Source: an uncultured Bacteroidota bacterium (lineage in GTDB: Bacteria; Bacteroidota; Bacteroidia; Flavobacteriales; Flavobacteriaceae). Taken from it: a stretch of DNA of 64,000 bases. The DNA lies in contig CABWYN010000002.1 of NCBI GenBank assembly GCA_902509675.1, forward strand, positions 1-64,000. The letters run 5' to 3'. This document shows, piece by piece, positions 11,778-21,785 of the stretch; positions within the stretch are counted from its first letter, which is position 1; every line of letters starts with the position of its first letter. The notes beneath the pieces are model-generated. The model made no database searches, was not told the DNA's origin, and worked only from the letters and a program-made list of their open reading frames with translations. Made by a program: the position numbers and the translations under genes.

Positions 11778-12062
11778 TTGGATTCAATTAAGATTACATA
11801 TAAAGTTGATGGAGTTGAGACCACAGTTGAGGGCGACAAAAACAAAACTCTTCTAGACACCGCAATAGAAAATGACATCGACGCTCCCTATTCGTGTAAG
11901 GGTGGCGCTTGCGCGACCTGTATCGGTCGTCTAAAAATAGGTTCGGTTGAGCTTGAACAAAATTATATTTTAACCGATGGAGAAATCGAAGAAGGATTAA
12001 TAATTACTTGTCAATCTTACCCAACATCAAACGAACTATACCTTGACGTTGATGATAATTAA
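11778..12062 (+). CDS. 2Fe-2S ferredoxin (start likely TTG at 11778 rather than 11703)
   Basis: CKGGACATCIGRL plus distal Cys (ITCQSYP); the part upstream of DSIKITYKVDG is not ferredoxin-like. Confidence 0.88.
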   Translation: MDSIKITYKVDGVETTVEGDKNKTLLDTAIENDIDAPYSCKGGACATCIGRLKIGSVELEQNYILTDGEIEEGLIITCQSYPTSNELYLDVDDN

Positions 12063-12067
12063 ATCCT

Positions 12068-13144
12068 TTACTTTATCATACTTATTATTTTTTCTGGACT
12101 TATACTGTTGATTGCATCTATACAATTTTCTGGACAATTCCTTCCGTATATAGTTGCAGGAACATTAGGATATTTTTTTAAATCCACTGTTATCGAATTA
12201 CCTTCGGGCTGACCAAAAGGTGCATACCCCAAATAAGGGTGTGTGGCGCCCCATATTGAAATTACTTTTATTCCAAACAGTGTAGCAATATGGCCGTTGG
12301 CAGAATCCATTGAGATCATCAAATCTAAATTAGAAATAACAGCCATCTCTTGGCTTAAGCTTAGTTTTCCCGCAATTGAGTACACATTTTGCTTTTTATC
12401 AGATATTTTCTCTAATTTATATTGCTCGTTACCTGGAGCGCCAAATAAAATAACACACGTGTCCTGATTAATGGAATCAATTATTTTTAAAATGTTTGTC
12501 AAAGAGTATTCTTTGCAGGAGTGCTTGGCAAATGGGGCAATACCAATGAAGTTTTTAAAATTGTGAAAATCAATGTTTGTATTTGAAATTTTTACTTTTT
12601 TGTATGAAGTGAATTTTTTTAGATCTAATGACAAGTCAAGATTAGTAAATACATCCGCATATCTTTGATGCATTGTTTTTAATTTTTTTAGTTTCCCACC
12701 TTTAATAAGTCTTTTCTTTTCTCTTCTTCCCTTCTTTAGTTTGAAGAAAGAGGTTTTGGAAATATTAAAGGGGTTGATTAAAAAATTAATAATGTTTGTT
12801 CTTATCACATTATGAAGATCTATAATATGATCAGCTTTAATATTTTTAATCGCATTGGTTAATAAAACCAGACCCTTTATGTTTTTATGCTTTTTCTCAA
12901 AGTATAAAAAGTTAATATTTGGTGTCTGATTATATAATTCAGAAAAAAACTTTGTGGTCAGAACTGTTATTTTAACTTCTGGATAAGTCTGTCTAAAAAC
13001 ACTAACTATCGGGACGGTCATTGCAACATCGCCAAAAGAAGAAAGTCTTATTATTAATATGTGCTTATTCAAAATTTGTGGGGTTCTAGAATGGCTTTTG
13101 ATTTTACAGTGCTTAATGGTAATCCTCGTATGACTTTTCTTCAA
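12068..13144 (-). CDS. Glycosyltransferase family 9 (heptosyltransferase-like)
   Basis: ILIIRLSSFGDVAMTVPIV N-terminus; SMDSANGHIATLFG. Confidence 0.88.
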   Translation of the reverse strand: MKKSHTRITIKHCKIKSHSRTPQILNKHILIIRLSSFGDVAMTVPIVSVFRQTYPEVKITVLTTKFFSELYNQTPNINFLYFEKKHKNIKGLVLLTNAIKNIKADHIIDLHNVIRTNIINFLINPFNISKTSFFKLKKGRREKKRLIKGGKLKKLKTMHQRYADVFTNLDLSLDLKKFTSYKKVKISNTNIDFHNFKNFIGIAPFAKHSCKEYSLTNILKIIDSINQDTCVILFGAPGNEQYKLEKISDKKQNVYSIAGKLSLSQEMAVISNLDLMISMDSANGHIATLFGIKVISIWGATHPYLGYAPFGQPEGNSITVDLKKYPNVPATIYGRNCPENCIDAINSISPEKIISMIK

Positions 13145-13499
13145 TAAAGCCTGAATCAGTGAGTAAGTTAATTGATTTTTTTACATCACTTCTTTTGTCG
13201 TTTGTAAAGTATACCGCCCTTGCTAACTCGGTGAATTTATCCCCGAAATCTTTAAGCTTTTCACACTCCCTAATGTCATCTTCAATTTTCCATAATTGAC
13301 TATTTATGCCGGCGAGCTCATTGTAAAGACTGCTAAGCTTGTTCCTGTACTTAGCAAATAGTAGTTCTGCTAGGGGGGTTAGTTCGTTATGCTCTTTTTT
13401 AACATTTTCTAATTTTTTTTCATCGTTAATGTTTGACAATTTTAATTCTAAAATTGTCAATTTATCTAATAACTCACCGTTTGATACTTCTACTTTCAT
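13113..13499 (-). CDS. DUF6165-like protein
   Basis: KVEVSNGELLDKLTILELKLSNI N-terminus, 128 aa. Confidence 0.6.
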   Translation of the reverse strand: MKVEVSNGELLDKLTILELKLSNINDEKKLENVKKEHNELTPLAELLFAKYRNKLSSLYNELAGINSQLWKIEDDIRECEKLKDFGDKFTELARAVYFTNDKRSDVKKSINLLTDSGFIEEKSYEDYH

Positions 13500-13508
13500 T
13501 ATTTTAAT

Positions 13509-14441
13509 TTATAAGGGAAAAGAATTCAATAAAACTATAAGAATCATTACTGATTCTAAAAAAATACTTTTCCGGGTTTGAGAAATAATTCTTACCAAAG
13601 TTACCAGAAAAGGAAAGAACAAAAAAATCGTATAATCCTCAATTAAAAAAATTAGCAAAATTGAGTTTAACAAAAACAATAATAAAAATGTATTTTTTAA
13701 TCTTTCCGTTCTGTTGCTACCAAAATATTGGAATAAATAAACTGAGAAAATTAGCGAAGTAATTACAAGAATTGAGGTGTTAAAAAAGCTGAAATCTGGG
13801 CAATTAAAGCAGGGTTGAAGTTGTAAAATTAATGAGTCAACAATATCAAATAAGTGAAGTGAATTCGGGGAGCCTAATTGTAAATTGAAAAATAAAGCTG
13901 CAATAAATACCACTGAAAAATAGCCCATAATAAATTGTAGTATAGTTTTAATATTTAGCTTATATAAAATATAAGTGCCAAATGAAATAGAAATGATAAA
14001 AAGTATATTTACGGGACTTAATATTGTAGAGATCGAAAACCAAAAGCCTGCGTCAAATAACTTTTTATTTGTTTTTTTATGAGACTTAAGACTGTAGATT
14101 TTACGAATAGAAAACAAAAGAAAAAGATAGGAAAGAACGGTAAGAAAATTAATTTCTGTCTTGTAAAAAAACCCACTAAAAATTATTAATCCCAAGGTTG
14201 TATATTGGTTGTTTTTTAAAATAGAATTTTTTGAAATAACAAAAATTGAAAGTAAAAAAATAAAAACAAGAAGAAATGAAATGTACAAATCTTCCCAGGA
14301 AAGATTATTGAACTTTAAATTTATCATTGTCGCCACAGAAATAATCGATGAAACTATTAACTGAGGTAGTTTTGTAAATTTAAAAAACCTAATTATCATA
14401 TAAAGATTTGTATATTTGCAAAGTAAATAATTTAAAACCAA
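13509..14441 (-). CDS. Multi-TM membrane protein (DUF6427-like)
   Basis: 310 aa hydrophobic ORF divergent from a DUF6341-like ORF. Confidence 0.55.
   Translation of the reverse strand: MVLNYLLCKYTNLYMIIRFFKFTKLPQLIVSSIISVATMINLKFNNLSWEDLYISFLLVFIFLLSIFVISKNSILKNNQYTTLGLIIFSGFFYKTEINFLTVLSYLFLLFSIRKIYSLKSHKKTNKKLFDAGFWFSISTILSPVNILFIISISFGTYILYKLNIKTILQFIMGYFSVVFIAALFFNLQLGSPNSLHLFDIVDSLILQLQPCFNCPDFSFFNTSILVITSLIFSVYLFQYFGSNRTERLKNTFLLLFLLNSILLIFLIEDYTIFLFFPFLVTLVRIISQTRKSIFLESVMILIVLLNSFPL
14411..14418 (+). promoter_or_regulatory. Candidate -7 promoter element (TATATTTG)
   Basis: TAnnTTTG about 22 nt upstream of ATG at 14441. Confidence 0.45.
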
Positions 14442-14668
14442 TGAAAGAGTTCTTTTACGGCATTGAAAATCTATTTGTTAACTATTTTTTTATTCCCTTT
14501 GACGCATTAAGAGAGGTTGGTGATTATAATTGGTGGTTAGCAAATATTATGGCGTGGGTTTTTACCTTAATTGGTTGCGTTGCTTTCACGTACTGGATGA
14601 TACAACTTAAAAAGTTTGATGATAATAACGAAGAAGACAAGAGCATAACAGCTCATGATTATTTATAG
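14441..14668 (+). CDS. Small membrane protein (DUF6341-like); start trimmed to ATG at 14441
   Basis: MKEFFYGIENLFVNYFFIPFDALREVGDYNWWLANIMAW... Confidence 0.65.
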   Translation: MKEFFYGIENLFVNYFFIPFDALREVGDYNWWLANIMAWVFTLIGCVAFTYWMIQLKKFDDNNEEDKSITAHDYL

Positions 14669-15937
14669 GTCAAAGCCGATATCCTTTCTAAAATTCATCC
14701 CCTCAAAATTTATTTTTTTTATAGATTCGTATGATTTCTCTAGAGCTTGCTGAATAGTATTAGCTAAGGAAGTTATTGCTAAAACCCTGCCTCCCGAGGT
14801 GAAAATTTTTTCATCCTTTTTAATTGCTCCGGCGTGAAATACCATCGAATTAGTGACTGTTTCTAAGCCAAAAATTTGTTTGTTTTTTTCATAGAGCTCA
14901 GGGTATCCACCAGAAACTAAGAATACTGTTGTGGCTGGATTATCATCAATGATCAAATTGTAATCACTAAGCGAACCGCTATTAACTGAATGTAATAATT
15001 CCAAAAAATCGGATTTTATTCTTGGAATAACTGCTTCGGTTTCTGGGTCTCCCATTCTGACGTTGTATTCAATAACATATGGCTCATCACCAACTTTTAT
15101 TAGTCCAAAAAATATAAATCCTTGATATTCTATTTTATCTTTTTTTAATCCCTGAATTGTTGGATTAATAATTTCGTTTTCTATTTTTTTCATCAAGCTA
15201 TCGGATAAAAATGGTGGGGGTGAAATCGCGCCCATACCTCCGGTATTTAATCCGGTGTCTGATTCTCCAATTCTTTTATAATCTTTAGCGCTAGGCAATA
15301 ACTTATATGTTTCACCGTCAGTCAACACAAAGCAACTCAATTCAATTCCGTCTAAAAACTCTTCGACGACTACACTGCTACTAGCACTACCAAATTGAGA
15401 ATTAACAAGCATTTCATAAAGAGATTTTTTTGCTTCTTCAGGATTGTCTATAATCAATACACCTTTTCCAGCGGCAAGCCCGTCCGCCTTTAATACATAA
15501 GGTGGATTCGTGTTGTCTATATAATCGTATCCTGAGCTAATATTATCAACGGTAAAAGTTTCGTGGGCAGCTGTTGGAATATTATGTCTATTTAAAAACT
15601 CTTTTGCAAAATCTTTGCTTCCTTCTAATTGAGCTGCTACTTTTTTTGGTCCAATTACAGAGATATTATCTAATTTGTTGTTTTGGGTAATATAATCGTG
15701 AAACCCTTCAACTAAAGGAGCCTCTGGGCCAACAACCACCAAAGATATTTCATGTTTAATTATGGCTGATTCAATTTGAACAAATTGGTCAACCTGTATG
15801 TCTAAATTAACCGCTATTTCTGCCGTTCCTGAATTTCCAGGCGCCACGAAAAGGTTTTTACATAGCCTACTTTCTTTTATTTTATATGCAAAAGCATGTT
15901 CTCTACCCCCCGATCCTAGTATAAGTACGTTCATCAT
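14663..15937 (-). CDS. purD: Phosphoribosylamine-glycine ligase
   Basis: LGSGGREHAF, KADGLAAGKGV, YNVRMGDPETE. Confidence 0.97.
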   Translation of the reverse strand: MMNVLILGSGGREHAFAYKIKESRLCKNLFVAPGNSGTAEIAVNLDIQVDQFVQIESAIIKHEISLVVVGPEAPLVEGFHDYITQNNKLDNISVIGPKKVAAQLEGSKDFAKEFLNRHNIPTAAHETFTVDNISSGYDYIDNTNPPYVLKADGLAAGKGVLIIDNPEEAKKSLYEMLVNSQFGSASSSVVVEEFLDGIELSCFVLTDGETYKLLPSAKDYKRIGESDTGLNTGGMGAISPPPFLSDSLMKKIENEIINPTIQGLKKDKIEYQGFIFFGLIKVGDEPYVIEYNVRMGDPETEAVIPRIKSDFLELLHSVNSGSLSDYNLIIDDNPATTVFLVSGGYPELYEKNKQIFGLETVTNSMVFHAGAIKKDEKIFTSGGRVLAITSLANTIQQALEKSYESIKKINFEGMNFRKDIGFDL

Positions 15938-15971
15938 GTCTAAAATAATATTTTGGTATTAAAAAGTTTGA

Positions 15972-17342
15972 TTAATACGCTTTTTTCTCACCCCCTATTA
16001 CATTAATAATTGTTATAATAATTATTTTTATATCTAAAACAAATGACCAGTTTTCAATATAATAAATATCATACTTGATCCTATTTACAATATCGTGGGT
16101 TGTTTCAATTTCTCCTCTAAAACCTTTTGTTTGGGCCAAACCCGTTATTCCTGGTTTTACATAGTGTCTTACCATGAATTTGTCAATTGTAGTCTTATAT
16201 TTTTCATTCTCTTTAAGCATGTGTGGGCGGGGTCCAACAACAGACATTTCGCCTTTCAGTACATTATAAAATTGAGGTAATTCGTCTAAGCTGAGTTTTC
16301 TTAAAAATTTACCAATTTTGGTTACTCGATAATCATTTTTTGTTGCTTGAGTAGTGTTTGCTTCTTTGTTCAATTTCATTGACCTAAACTTGTAACACCA
16401 AAATTCCTTGAAATTAAAACCATTTCTTTTTTGCTTAAAAAAAATAGGACCACTTGAGTTTATTTTTATAAAAATCGCTAATATGGGGGTCAGCCATGAC
16501 ATTAAAAGAAGTAAAACGAGGCCAGAAAAAACTATGTCAAAAGACCTTTTTAGAAAACTATTAAAAGAATCTTCTAAATGAATTGTTCTTAGTGAGAGAA
16601 CAGGGATAAGTCCATAGTTTTGATATGATAGTTTTTTTGAATAAATCTTACCAAACGATGGAATATACTTAACCTCTTTTAAATTACTTTCGGCAAAATT
16701 AGTAATTTGATTCAATTTATCATCATCCGTTGTGCTCAGGCAACAATATATTTCATCAATTGATTCAGACAATACAAAATCAAATACAGCGGTTAAATTT
16801 AAATTTGCTGAATTAAAAACCTTCTTAAGCTTAAATCCTGCTTCTTTTTTATCATTAAAGTAGTCCTTTAGGTTTTCAGACTGCTGGCCAGATCCGATGA
16901 TGACTGTTTTTCTATAATTTCCCCCAAAAACAACTCTAAACTTTAAGAGTAAATAGTAAACAACAAACTTAAATGATGCCACAACTACTATTATTGAAAT
17001 TGAAATCAATATAATCTGATTTGCGGAAAATAAAGGATCTGAAAAAGACAATAAATCTCCTGATTCAAAAAAACCTATCAACGCGAAAAGAAAAAGAGTA
17101 AAAACAAAAAATTGTTTTATGATTAAAGAAAATATTTTTATCTCAGGGGTAAACCTGTAAACTTTATAAAAATTTGTGAATACAGAAATTACAATCCAAG
17201 CCAAAGATGATAATAATGAAAAAACAAGTCCTTTTGTCTCAAAATTAAAATGATAAAGAATAATTAGGTTGATAATTCCTAAATCATACAGGTTTAATAT
17301 CGGTCGAATAAATCTTGAAAATCTACCTTTTTTCTTTTTCAT
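15972..17342 (-). CDS. Undecaprenyl-phosphate glycosylphosphotransferase (WbaP/EpsL-type)
   Basis: C-terminal sugar transferase domain: KRSFDIVFSG, KFRSM, LRKLSLDELPQFYNVLKGEMSVVGPRPH. Confidence 0.93.
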   Translation of the reverse strand: MKKKKGRFSRFIRPILNLYDLGIINLIILYHFNFETKGLVFSLLSSLAWIVISVFTNFYKVYRFTPEIKIFSLIIKQFFVFTLFLFALIGFFESGDLLSFSDPLFSANQIILISISIIVVVASFKFVVYYLLLKFRVVFGGNYRKTVIIGSGQQSENLKDYFNDKKEAGFKLKKVFNSANLNLTAVFDFVLSESIDEIYCCLSTTDDDKLNQITNFAESNLKEVKYIPSFGKIYSKKLSYQNYGLIPVLSLRTIHLEDSFNSFLKRSFDIVFSGLVLLLLMSWLTPILAIFIKINSSGPIFFKQKRNGFNFKEFWCYKFRSMKLNKEANTTQATKNDYRVTKIGKFLRKLSLDELPQFYNVLKGEMSVVGPRPHMLKENEKYKTTIDKFMVRHYVKPGITGLAQTKGFRGEIETTHDIVNRIKYDIYYIENWSFVLDIKIIIITIINVIGGEKKAY

Positions 17343-18433
17343 TGCAGGTTGTGTAGCTTTATTTTATTTTCAACAAATTTTTGAAAATTATTCTTAAATG
17401 TGTTTTCTGAAAATTGCTGAGCATGTTTGCCAATAAATGCATAGTCAAACTTAATAGTTTTAAAACGTTTTAATGATTTTAAAATTGCCTCAGATGTTTG
17501 TGTGTTAAATAAAACGCCAGTTTTTCCGTCAATGACAGTCTCTACTAATCCCCCTGCATTATATCCAATAACTGGAGTGCCACAGGACTGAGCTTCAACG
17601 GGGGCTATTCCAAAATCTTCAATACCTGCGTGTATAAATGCCCTTGCTTTACTCACTAACTCATTAACTTTTTCTGACCCTACATAATCTAAAAATTTAA
17701 TGTTTGAATTAGCAGCTTGCTGAAGTCTTCTTTTCATTGATCCGTCACCCAATATGTATAAAATTTCATCGGTCTGGTTGAAAGCCTCTACAATAAGATC
17801 AACTCTCTTGTAGGGCTCTAATCTTGCAGTAGTAATAAAATAGTTTGACTTTTCTTTTTCAAGCCTGAAAAGCTTTGTGTTCACCGGAGGGTAAATTACC
17901 TCACAATTAGTGTTGTACTTTTTTTTAATCCAGTTTTTAACAAAAAAAGAGTTTGCTATAATATAATCTGGTCTTTTTGAATGATTTATATCAACTTTAC
18001 GAAGAATATATAAAAGCGGGAATAGAACAAGTTTTTGAAAAGATGAGAAATAAATGTTTTCATTGTCCCAAATATATCTTTGATTTCTTGCCTGATAATA
18101 GCATATATGTAGTTGCTGACCTTGTTTTTTAAAGCCCTTCGCAACAGAAAATGAAGAAGATATAATTAAGGTCTTCTCAGCAGTGATTTTAAATCTGGAA
18201 ATAAAAAAAGGAAATAAAAAAAACAAGTATCTAAAGTTAGATTTAAGGACTCTCAAAGGGGATTCTGTTATGGGAACTTTCTTGTTTTGAAAAACCTTAC
18301 ACTGATCAGTCTCAGGCATAATATTCAAAAGAGTGTAACATTTGTCGAAATCAAAACAACTATTAAGTACACTCAAGACTCTTTCAGCACCACCGTATTT
18401 ATCAAGCCAATCAGCTACTAATATTTTTTTCAT
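17339..18433 (-). CDS. Glycosyltransferase family 4
   Basis: WLDKYGGAERVL; ARAFIHAGIEDFGIAPVEAQSCGTPVIGYNAGG. Confidence 0.92.
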   Translation of the reverse strand: MKKILVADWLDKYGGAERVLSVLNSCFDFDKCYTLLNIMPETDQCKVFQNKKVPITESPLRVLKSNFRYLFFLFPFFISRFKITAEKTLIISSSFSVAKGFKKQGQQLHICYYQARNQRYIWDNENIYFSSFQKLVLFPLLYILRKVDINHSKRPDYIIANSFFVKNWIKKKYNTNCEVIYPPVNTKLFRLEKEKSNYFITTARLEPYKRVDLIVEAFNQTDEILYILGDGSMKRRLQQAANSNIKFLDYVGSEKVNELVSKARAFIHAGIEDFGIAPVEAQSCGTPVIGYNAGGLVETVIDGKTGVLFNTQTSEAILKSLKRFKTIKFDYAFIGKHAQQFSENTFKNNFQKFVENKIKLHNLQ

Positions 18434-19625
18434 TTTCAGAATTAATTATGAATACCGCAATGGCTAAAGTTAGAGCAAAAATAAATGATCCTAATTGCCT
18501 ATGAAAAACATTTTCAATTAACAAAAACAGTACTAAGCTTAATATTAAATTTGATGAGTAAATATTTTTATAACAAAGTACTATTATTTCTTTTAAAAGA
18601 AATAAAAACACAAATAATCCTGTTAAACCGAAGGAAATAAGAATATCTAAATACTGGTTATGTGTATTAAAATTTCTTTCCATAAACCAGTTTTTTCTTT
18701 TTTCAATAGGCATTAATTGGTATTTTGAAACCAATAATTCTTGAGTTCTAAATGTGCCTATACCAAAAATATAAGGCTTTTCTTCTTTAAATATTTGAGT
18801 TGAAAACTTCCATATATCGTATCGTGGTTCATGAGTTTTTATTTTTTCAATAAATGAAGGTCTTATAGAGTCGTCAGAATATAAAAACCTCTTGGAAAGA
18901 GTTTTGCTGTTAAAAATTATAGCTAAAAAAACAATTGACATTGTCAAAAGAAAGCCTATTCTATACTTGTTTTTGATGTTATAAATAATTGATGTAGTCA
19001 AAGTCAAAAAGGCTATTGCTATAGCGCTTCTAGATGCAATTAAAAACAAAGAAATCAGAAAAAACACAAATAAAAGTAAATAAATGTACTTGACTTTTCT
19101 ATTTGATGTTTTGCCATATCTTTCAAGCAACAGTATAATTGAAATAACAATAAAAAACCCAAGATAAAGTCTTTGTGTTATGAACAAATCTTTGGCGACA
19201 CCTCCTGAAATTAAAAATTCAAAAGACTTTAAATAGTAGTTTATAATATTTATATCTGTTATGAAAGTGCTAATAAATGTTCCAGCAATAAAACTATAAA
19301 TTAAAACTTCTTTATTTTTTACCTGAGAAAATAATATTAAGAGAAGGAGTGTTTGAGCTATCTTTCTGGTTTCTGATAAATCGTTAAAAAATGATTGATT
19401 AAATAATGAAAATAGGATAATAAAGATCAAAAAAACAAAAAACATTTTTACATAGCGCTGGTTTAACAACGCTATAATTTTATCTTTTTTAAAACCCAAA
19501 ATTAAAATCCCCAAAAGGCAAATCATTGTAATGTTTACAAAAGCTTTTGCATAAGTCATAAAGGGAATAGATACGCATACAGCAGCGGCTAAATAAGTGT
19601 ATGCTTTTTGTAGTTTAGTATTCAT
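18411..19625 (-). CDS. O-antigen ligase/polymerase family (WaaL/Wzy-like)
   Basis: 404 aa multi-TM; IFGIGTFRTQ...NTHNQYLDILISFGLTGL. Confidence 0.8.
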   Translation of the reverse strand: MNTKLQKAYTYLAAAVCVSIPFMTYAKAFVNITMICLLGILILGFKKDKIIALLNQRYVKMFFVFLIFIILFSLFNQSFFNDLSETRKIAQTLLLLILFSQVKNKEVLIYSFIAGTFISTFITDINIINYYLKSFEFLISGGVAKDLFITQRLYLGFFIVISIILLLERYGKTSNRKVKYIYLLLFVFFLISLFLIASRSAIAIAFLTLTTSIIYNIKNKYRIGFLLTMSIVFLAIIFNSKTLSKRFLYSDDSIRPSFIEKIKTHEPRYDIWKFSTQIFKEEKPYIFGIGTFRTQELLVSKYQLMPIEKRKNWFMERNFNTHNQYLDILISFGLTGLFVFLFLLKEIIVLCYKNIYSSNLILSLVLFLLIENVFHRQLGSFIFALTLAIAVFIINSENEKNISS

Positions 19626-20418
19626 GCTTCGTTATTATTTTTTTTATAAACGATGTTGAGCTCCTTGAAAAAAAATACAACACTATACTTCTTAAAAGTC
19701 CATATATGGGATAAATTCCTGGTTTGAAGTTTTCTAGAATAACCTTAATCCTATTTTTAACCTGAAGCTTTCGTTTCCTTGTAGAAATTGAGTTTTCATC
19801 TGAAACATAGTCAAGTAAAACCTCTGGCATATTAGCACATTTAAAATGTTTAATCACCTCAAAGAAAAAAGCATAATCTTGTGCAGCAAATCTATATTTT
19901 TCTGGATACTTTGTTACTACATCTAAAATAGACGAACAAAAAACAACTGTTGGATTAACAAACATGCTGTTTAAATACATGTTTCTATTTATCTCCTTAT
20001 AATTAACTGGATGCTTAATTGTATATAAAAAATCTCCACTAGAATTAACCACTCTTGCCCAGGTCCCAACAAGTTTAATTTCCTTATTAAGCTCTAAGAA
20101 ATTAATTTGTTTTTTAAACTTGTCTTTATAGCAAATATCTCCAGCATCTAATCTGGCGGTGTATTTATAATTTTTACTTTTTACAAAATCTAAGCATTGG
20201 TTTGCTGCGATGCCAACCCCTTGATTCTTTAGCAGGTATCTAAAAAACACATTTCCATTTTTGTATTGCATCTTAATTGCGTCCTTGTCAGGTTTTTCAT
20301 TGCTCCCGTCGTCAACAATAATAATGTCAATTAAAAAATCCTCATCAATTGACCGAATTGTTTTTAATAACCCTTTGGGGTTATTAAAGTGAGGTATTGT
20401 AATTACAAGATTACTCAT
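19615..20418 (-). CDS. Glycosyltransferase family 2
   Basis: VITIPHFN...DIIIVDDGSNE; ARLDAGDI. Confidence 0.9.
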   Translation of the reverse strand: MSNLVITIPHFNNPKGLLKTIRSIDEDFLIDIIIVDDGSNEKPDKDAIKMQYKNGNVFFRYLLKNQGVGIAANQCLDFVKSKNYKYTARLDAGDICYKDKFKKQINFLELNKEIKLVGTWARVVNSSGDFLYTIKHPVNYKEINRNMYLNSMFVNPTVVFCSSILDVVTKYPEKYRFAAQDYAFFFEVIKHFKCANMPEVLLDYVSDENSISTRKRKLQVKNRIKVILENFKPGIYPIYGLLRSIVLYFFSRSSTSFIKKIITKHEY

Positions 20419-21784
20419 AATCTAGTTTTTTTTGACTTTCCTTAGTGAATATTAAAGCTAAACATATCCAAAAGAAATATATTCTTAAGGAGTCCATTTT
20501 TAACCAATTCAATGAAAAACCCAACATTGAAACTAAAATTATAAAAGGAAGAAGTCTATTCTTGCTTTTATAATTATTAAAGCACCAGAGGAAAATATGG
20601 AGAAAAAAAAGGATAAAAATTGACATTCCTATAATACCTGTTTCACTCAATATTCTCAAATATAAATTATAACCCGGTGGAAATTTTTTATCATTTTGAT
20701 TAAGGTATTTAAGCCTAAATTCCCAATTGTTGTTTTTTGCCCAATTGGGATACTTTTTCCAAGACTCAAAAGCTTGCAGGCCATATCCAGTTCCTGAGAT
20801 GGGGTTTTCTAGAAATACTTCAAACATTGCCTGTTGAATCCCAAATCTTGATTTATTTGAGAGGGCGTGGGTAGGGTCGCTTAATTTGAAAGAGGCAACC
20901 TCATTTTCAACATATTTAAAAATTTGCCTGTGGTATGTAAACAAAATTACTGCTGAAGCAAAAAAAGAAATCAAGCCAATCTTATAAATATTTTTTTTGA
21001 CGGGTGTTTCTTTGAAAATAACTATAACAGCTAATACGAATTGTATCAAAATTGCGAAAAATGCTGCCCTGGAGCCAGAAAAAAACCCTAGTACTAATAC
21101 AACAAGGCCAGGGACATATTTGTAATTTTTTTTCTCTGTGATAACATAACTGAACATCCATCCGGCTATTGAAATTAAATACGTTCCAAGAGCAGGCGGT
21201 TCAAAAGTGACAGATGAAATTCTTTTAAGACGCATATCTGTCTTTGCTTCTGTAAATGGAAAATAGTCAAATAAATTAAGTACAGATTTTTTCAATCCAG
21301 TGAAATCAAATTTGACAATCAAGATCTCAACAACAGCGTATGCTGTAACAATAAGTAATGAAATAAGAATTGTTTTTCTTATCAATAATAAAACCTTGTT
21401 GACGCTTAGTGCTTTAAACACATTGTAAAAGGTAATAGGTATTAACAATGCTGCAATTATTAAAGACCCAAACTGATTAATAAATCTAGAGGTGCCGCTT
21501 GTTTGCTTGAAATAATAGTCTGAAATGCTGAACATATTTAATAGTGTGGCGAATAGGGCCCATAAAATAAAAAAAAGTAGTAGTTGAAATATTAAATTTT
21601 TATACGGAAGATTGATTTTTCTTTTAAATAAAATTATTAAGAATGCCAAAGTAAAAAATAAAAAGCATGAGTCTCTATAATACTCACCTAAAAAGGGTAT
21701 TCCTTCCCATGAATTAAAAGGAACGAAAAAAATTCCAATAAGGATTAACTGTAATGCAATAAATGAAATGTCTAATTTTTTCAT
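20411..21784 (-). CDS. O-antigen ligase/polymerase family, second copy
   Basis: Multi-TM; NPISGTGYGLQAF; likely start MKKLDISF at 21784. Confidence 0.75.
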   Translation of the reverse strand: MKKLDISFIALQLILIGIFFVPFNSWEGIPFLGEYYRDSCFLFFTLAFLIILFKRKINLPYKNLIFQLLLFFILWALFATLLNMFSISDYYFKQTSGTSRFINQFGSLIIAALLIPITFYNVFKALSVNKVLLLIRKTILISLLIVTAYAVVEILIVKFDFTGLKKSVLNLFDYFPFTEAKTDMRLKRISSVTFEPPALGTYLISIAGWMFSYVITEKKNYKYVPGLVVLVLGFFSGSRAAFFAILIQFVLAVIVIFKETPVKKNIYKIGLISFFASAVILFTYHRQIFKYVENEVASFKLSDPTHALSNKSRFGIQQAMFEVFLENPISGTGYGLQAFESWKKYPNWAKNNNWEFRLKYLNQNDKKFPPGYNLYLRILSETGIIGMSIFILFFLHIFLWCFNNYKSKNRLLPFIILVSMLGFSLNWLKMDSLRIYFFWICLALIFTKESQKKLDYE

Positions 21785-21785
21785 T

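Noticed and set aside
11660-11878. 72-aa minus ORF overlapping the ferredoxin and SprE-like start
   Set aside because: Antisense to the ferredoxin and to the SprE-like upstream region; no motif
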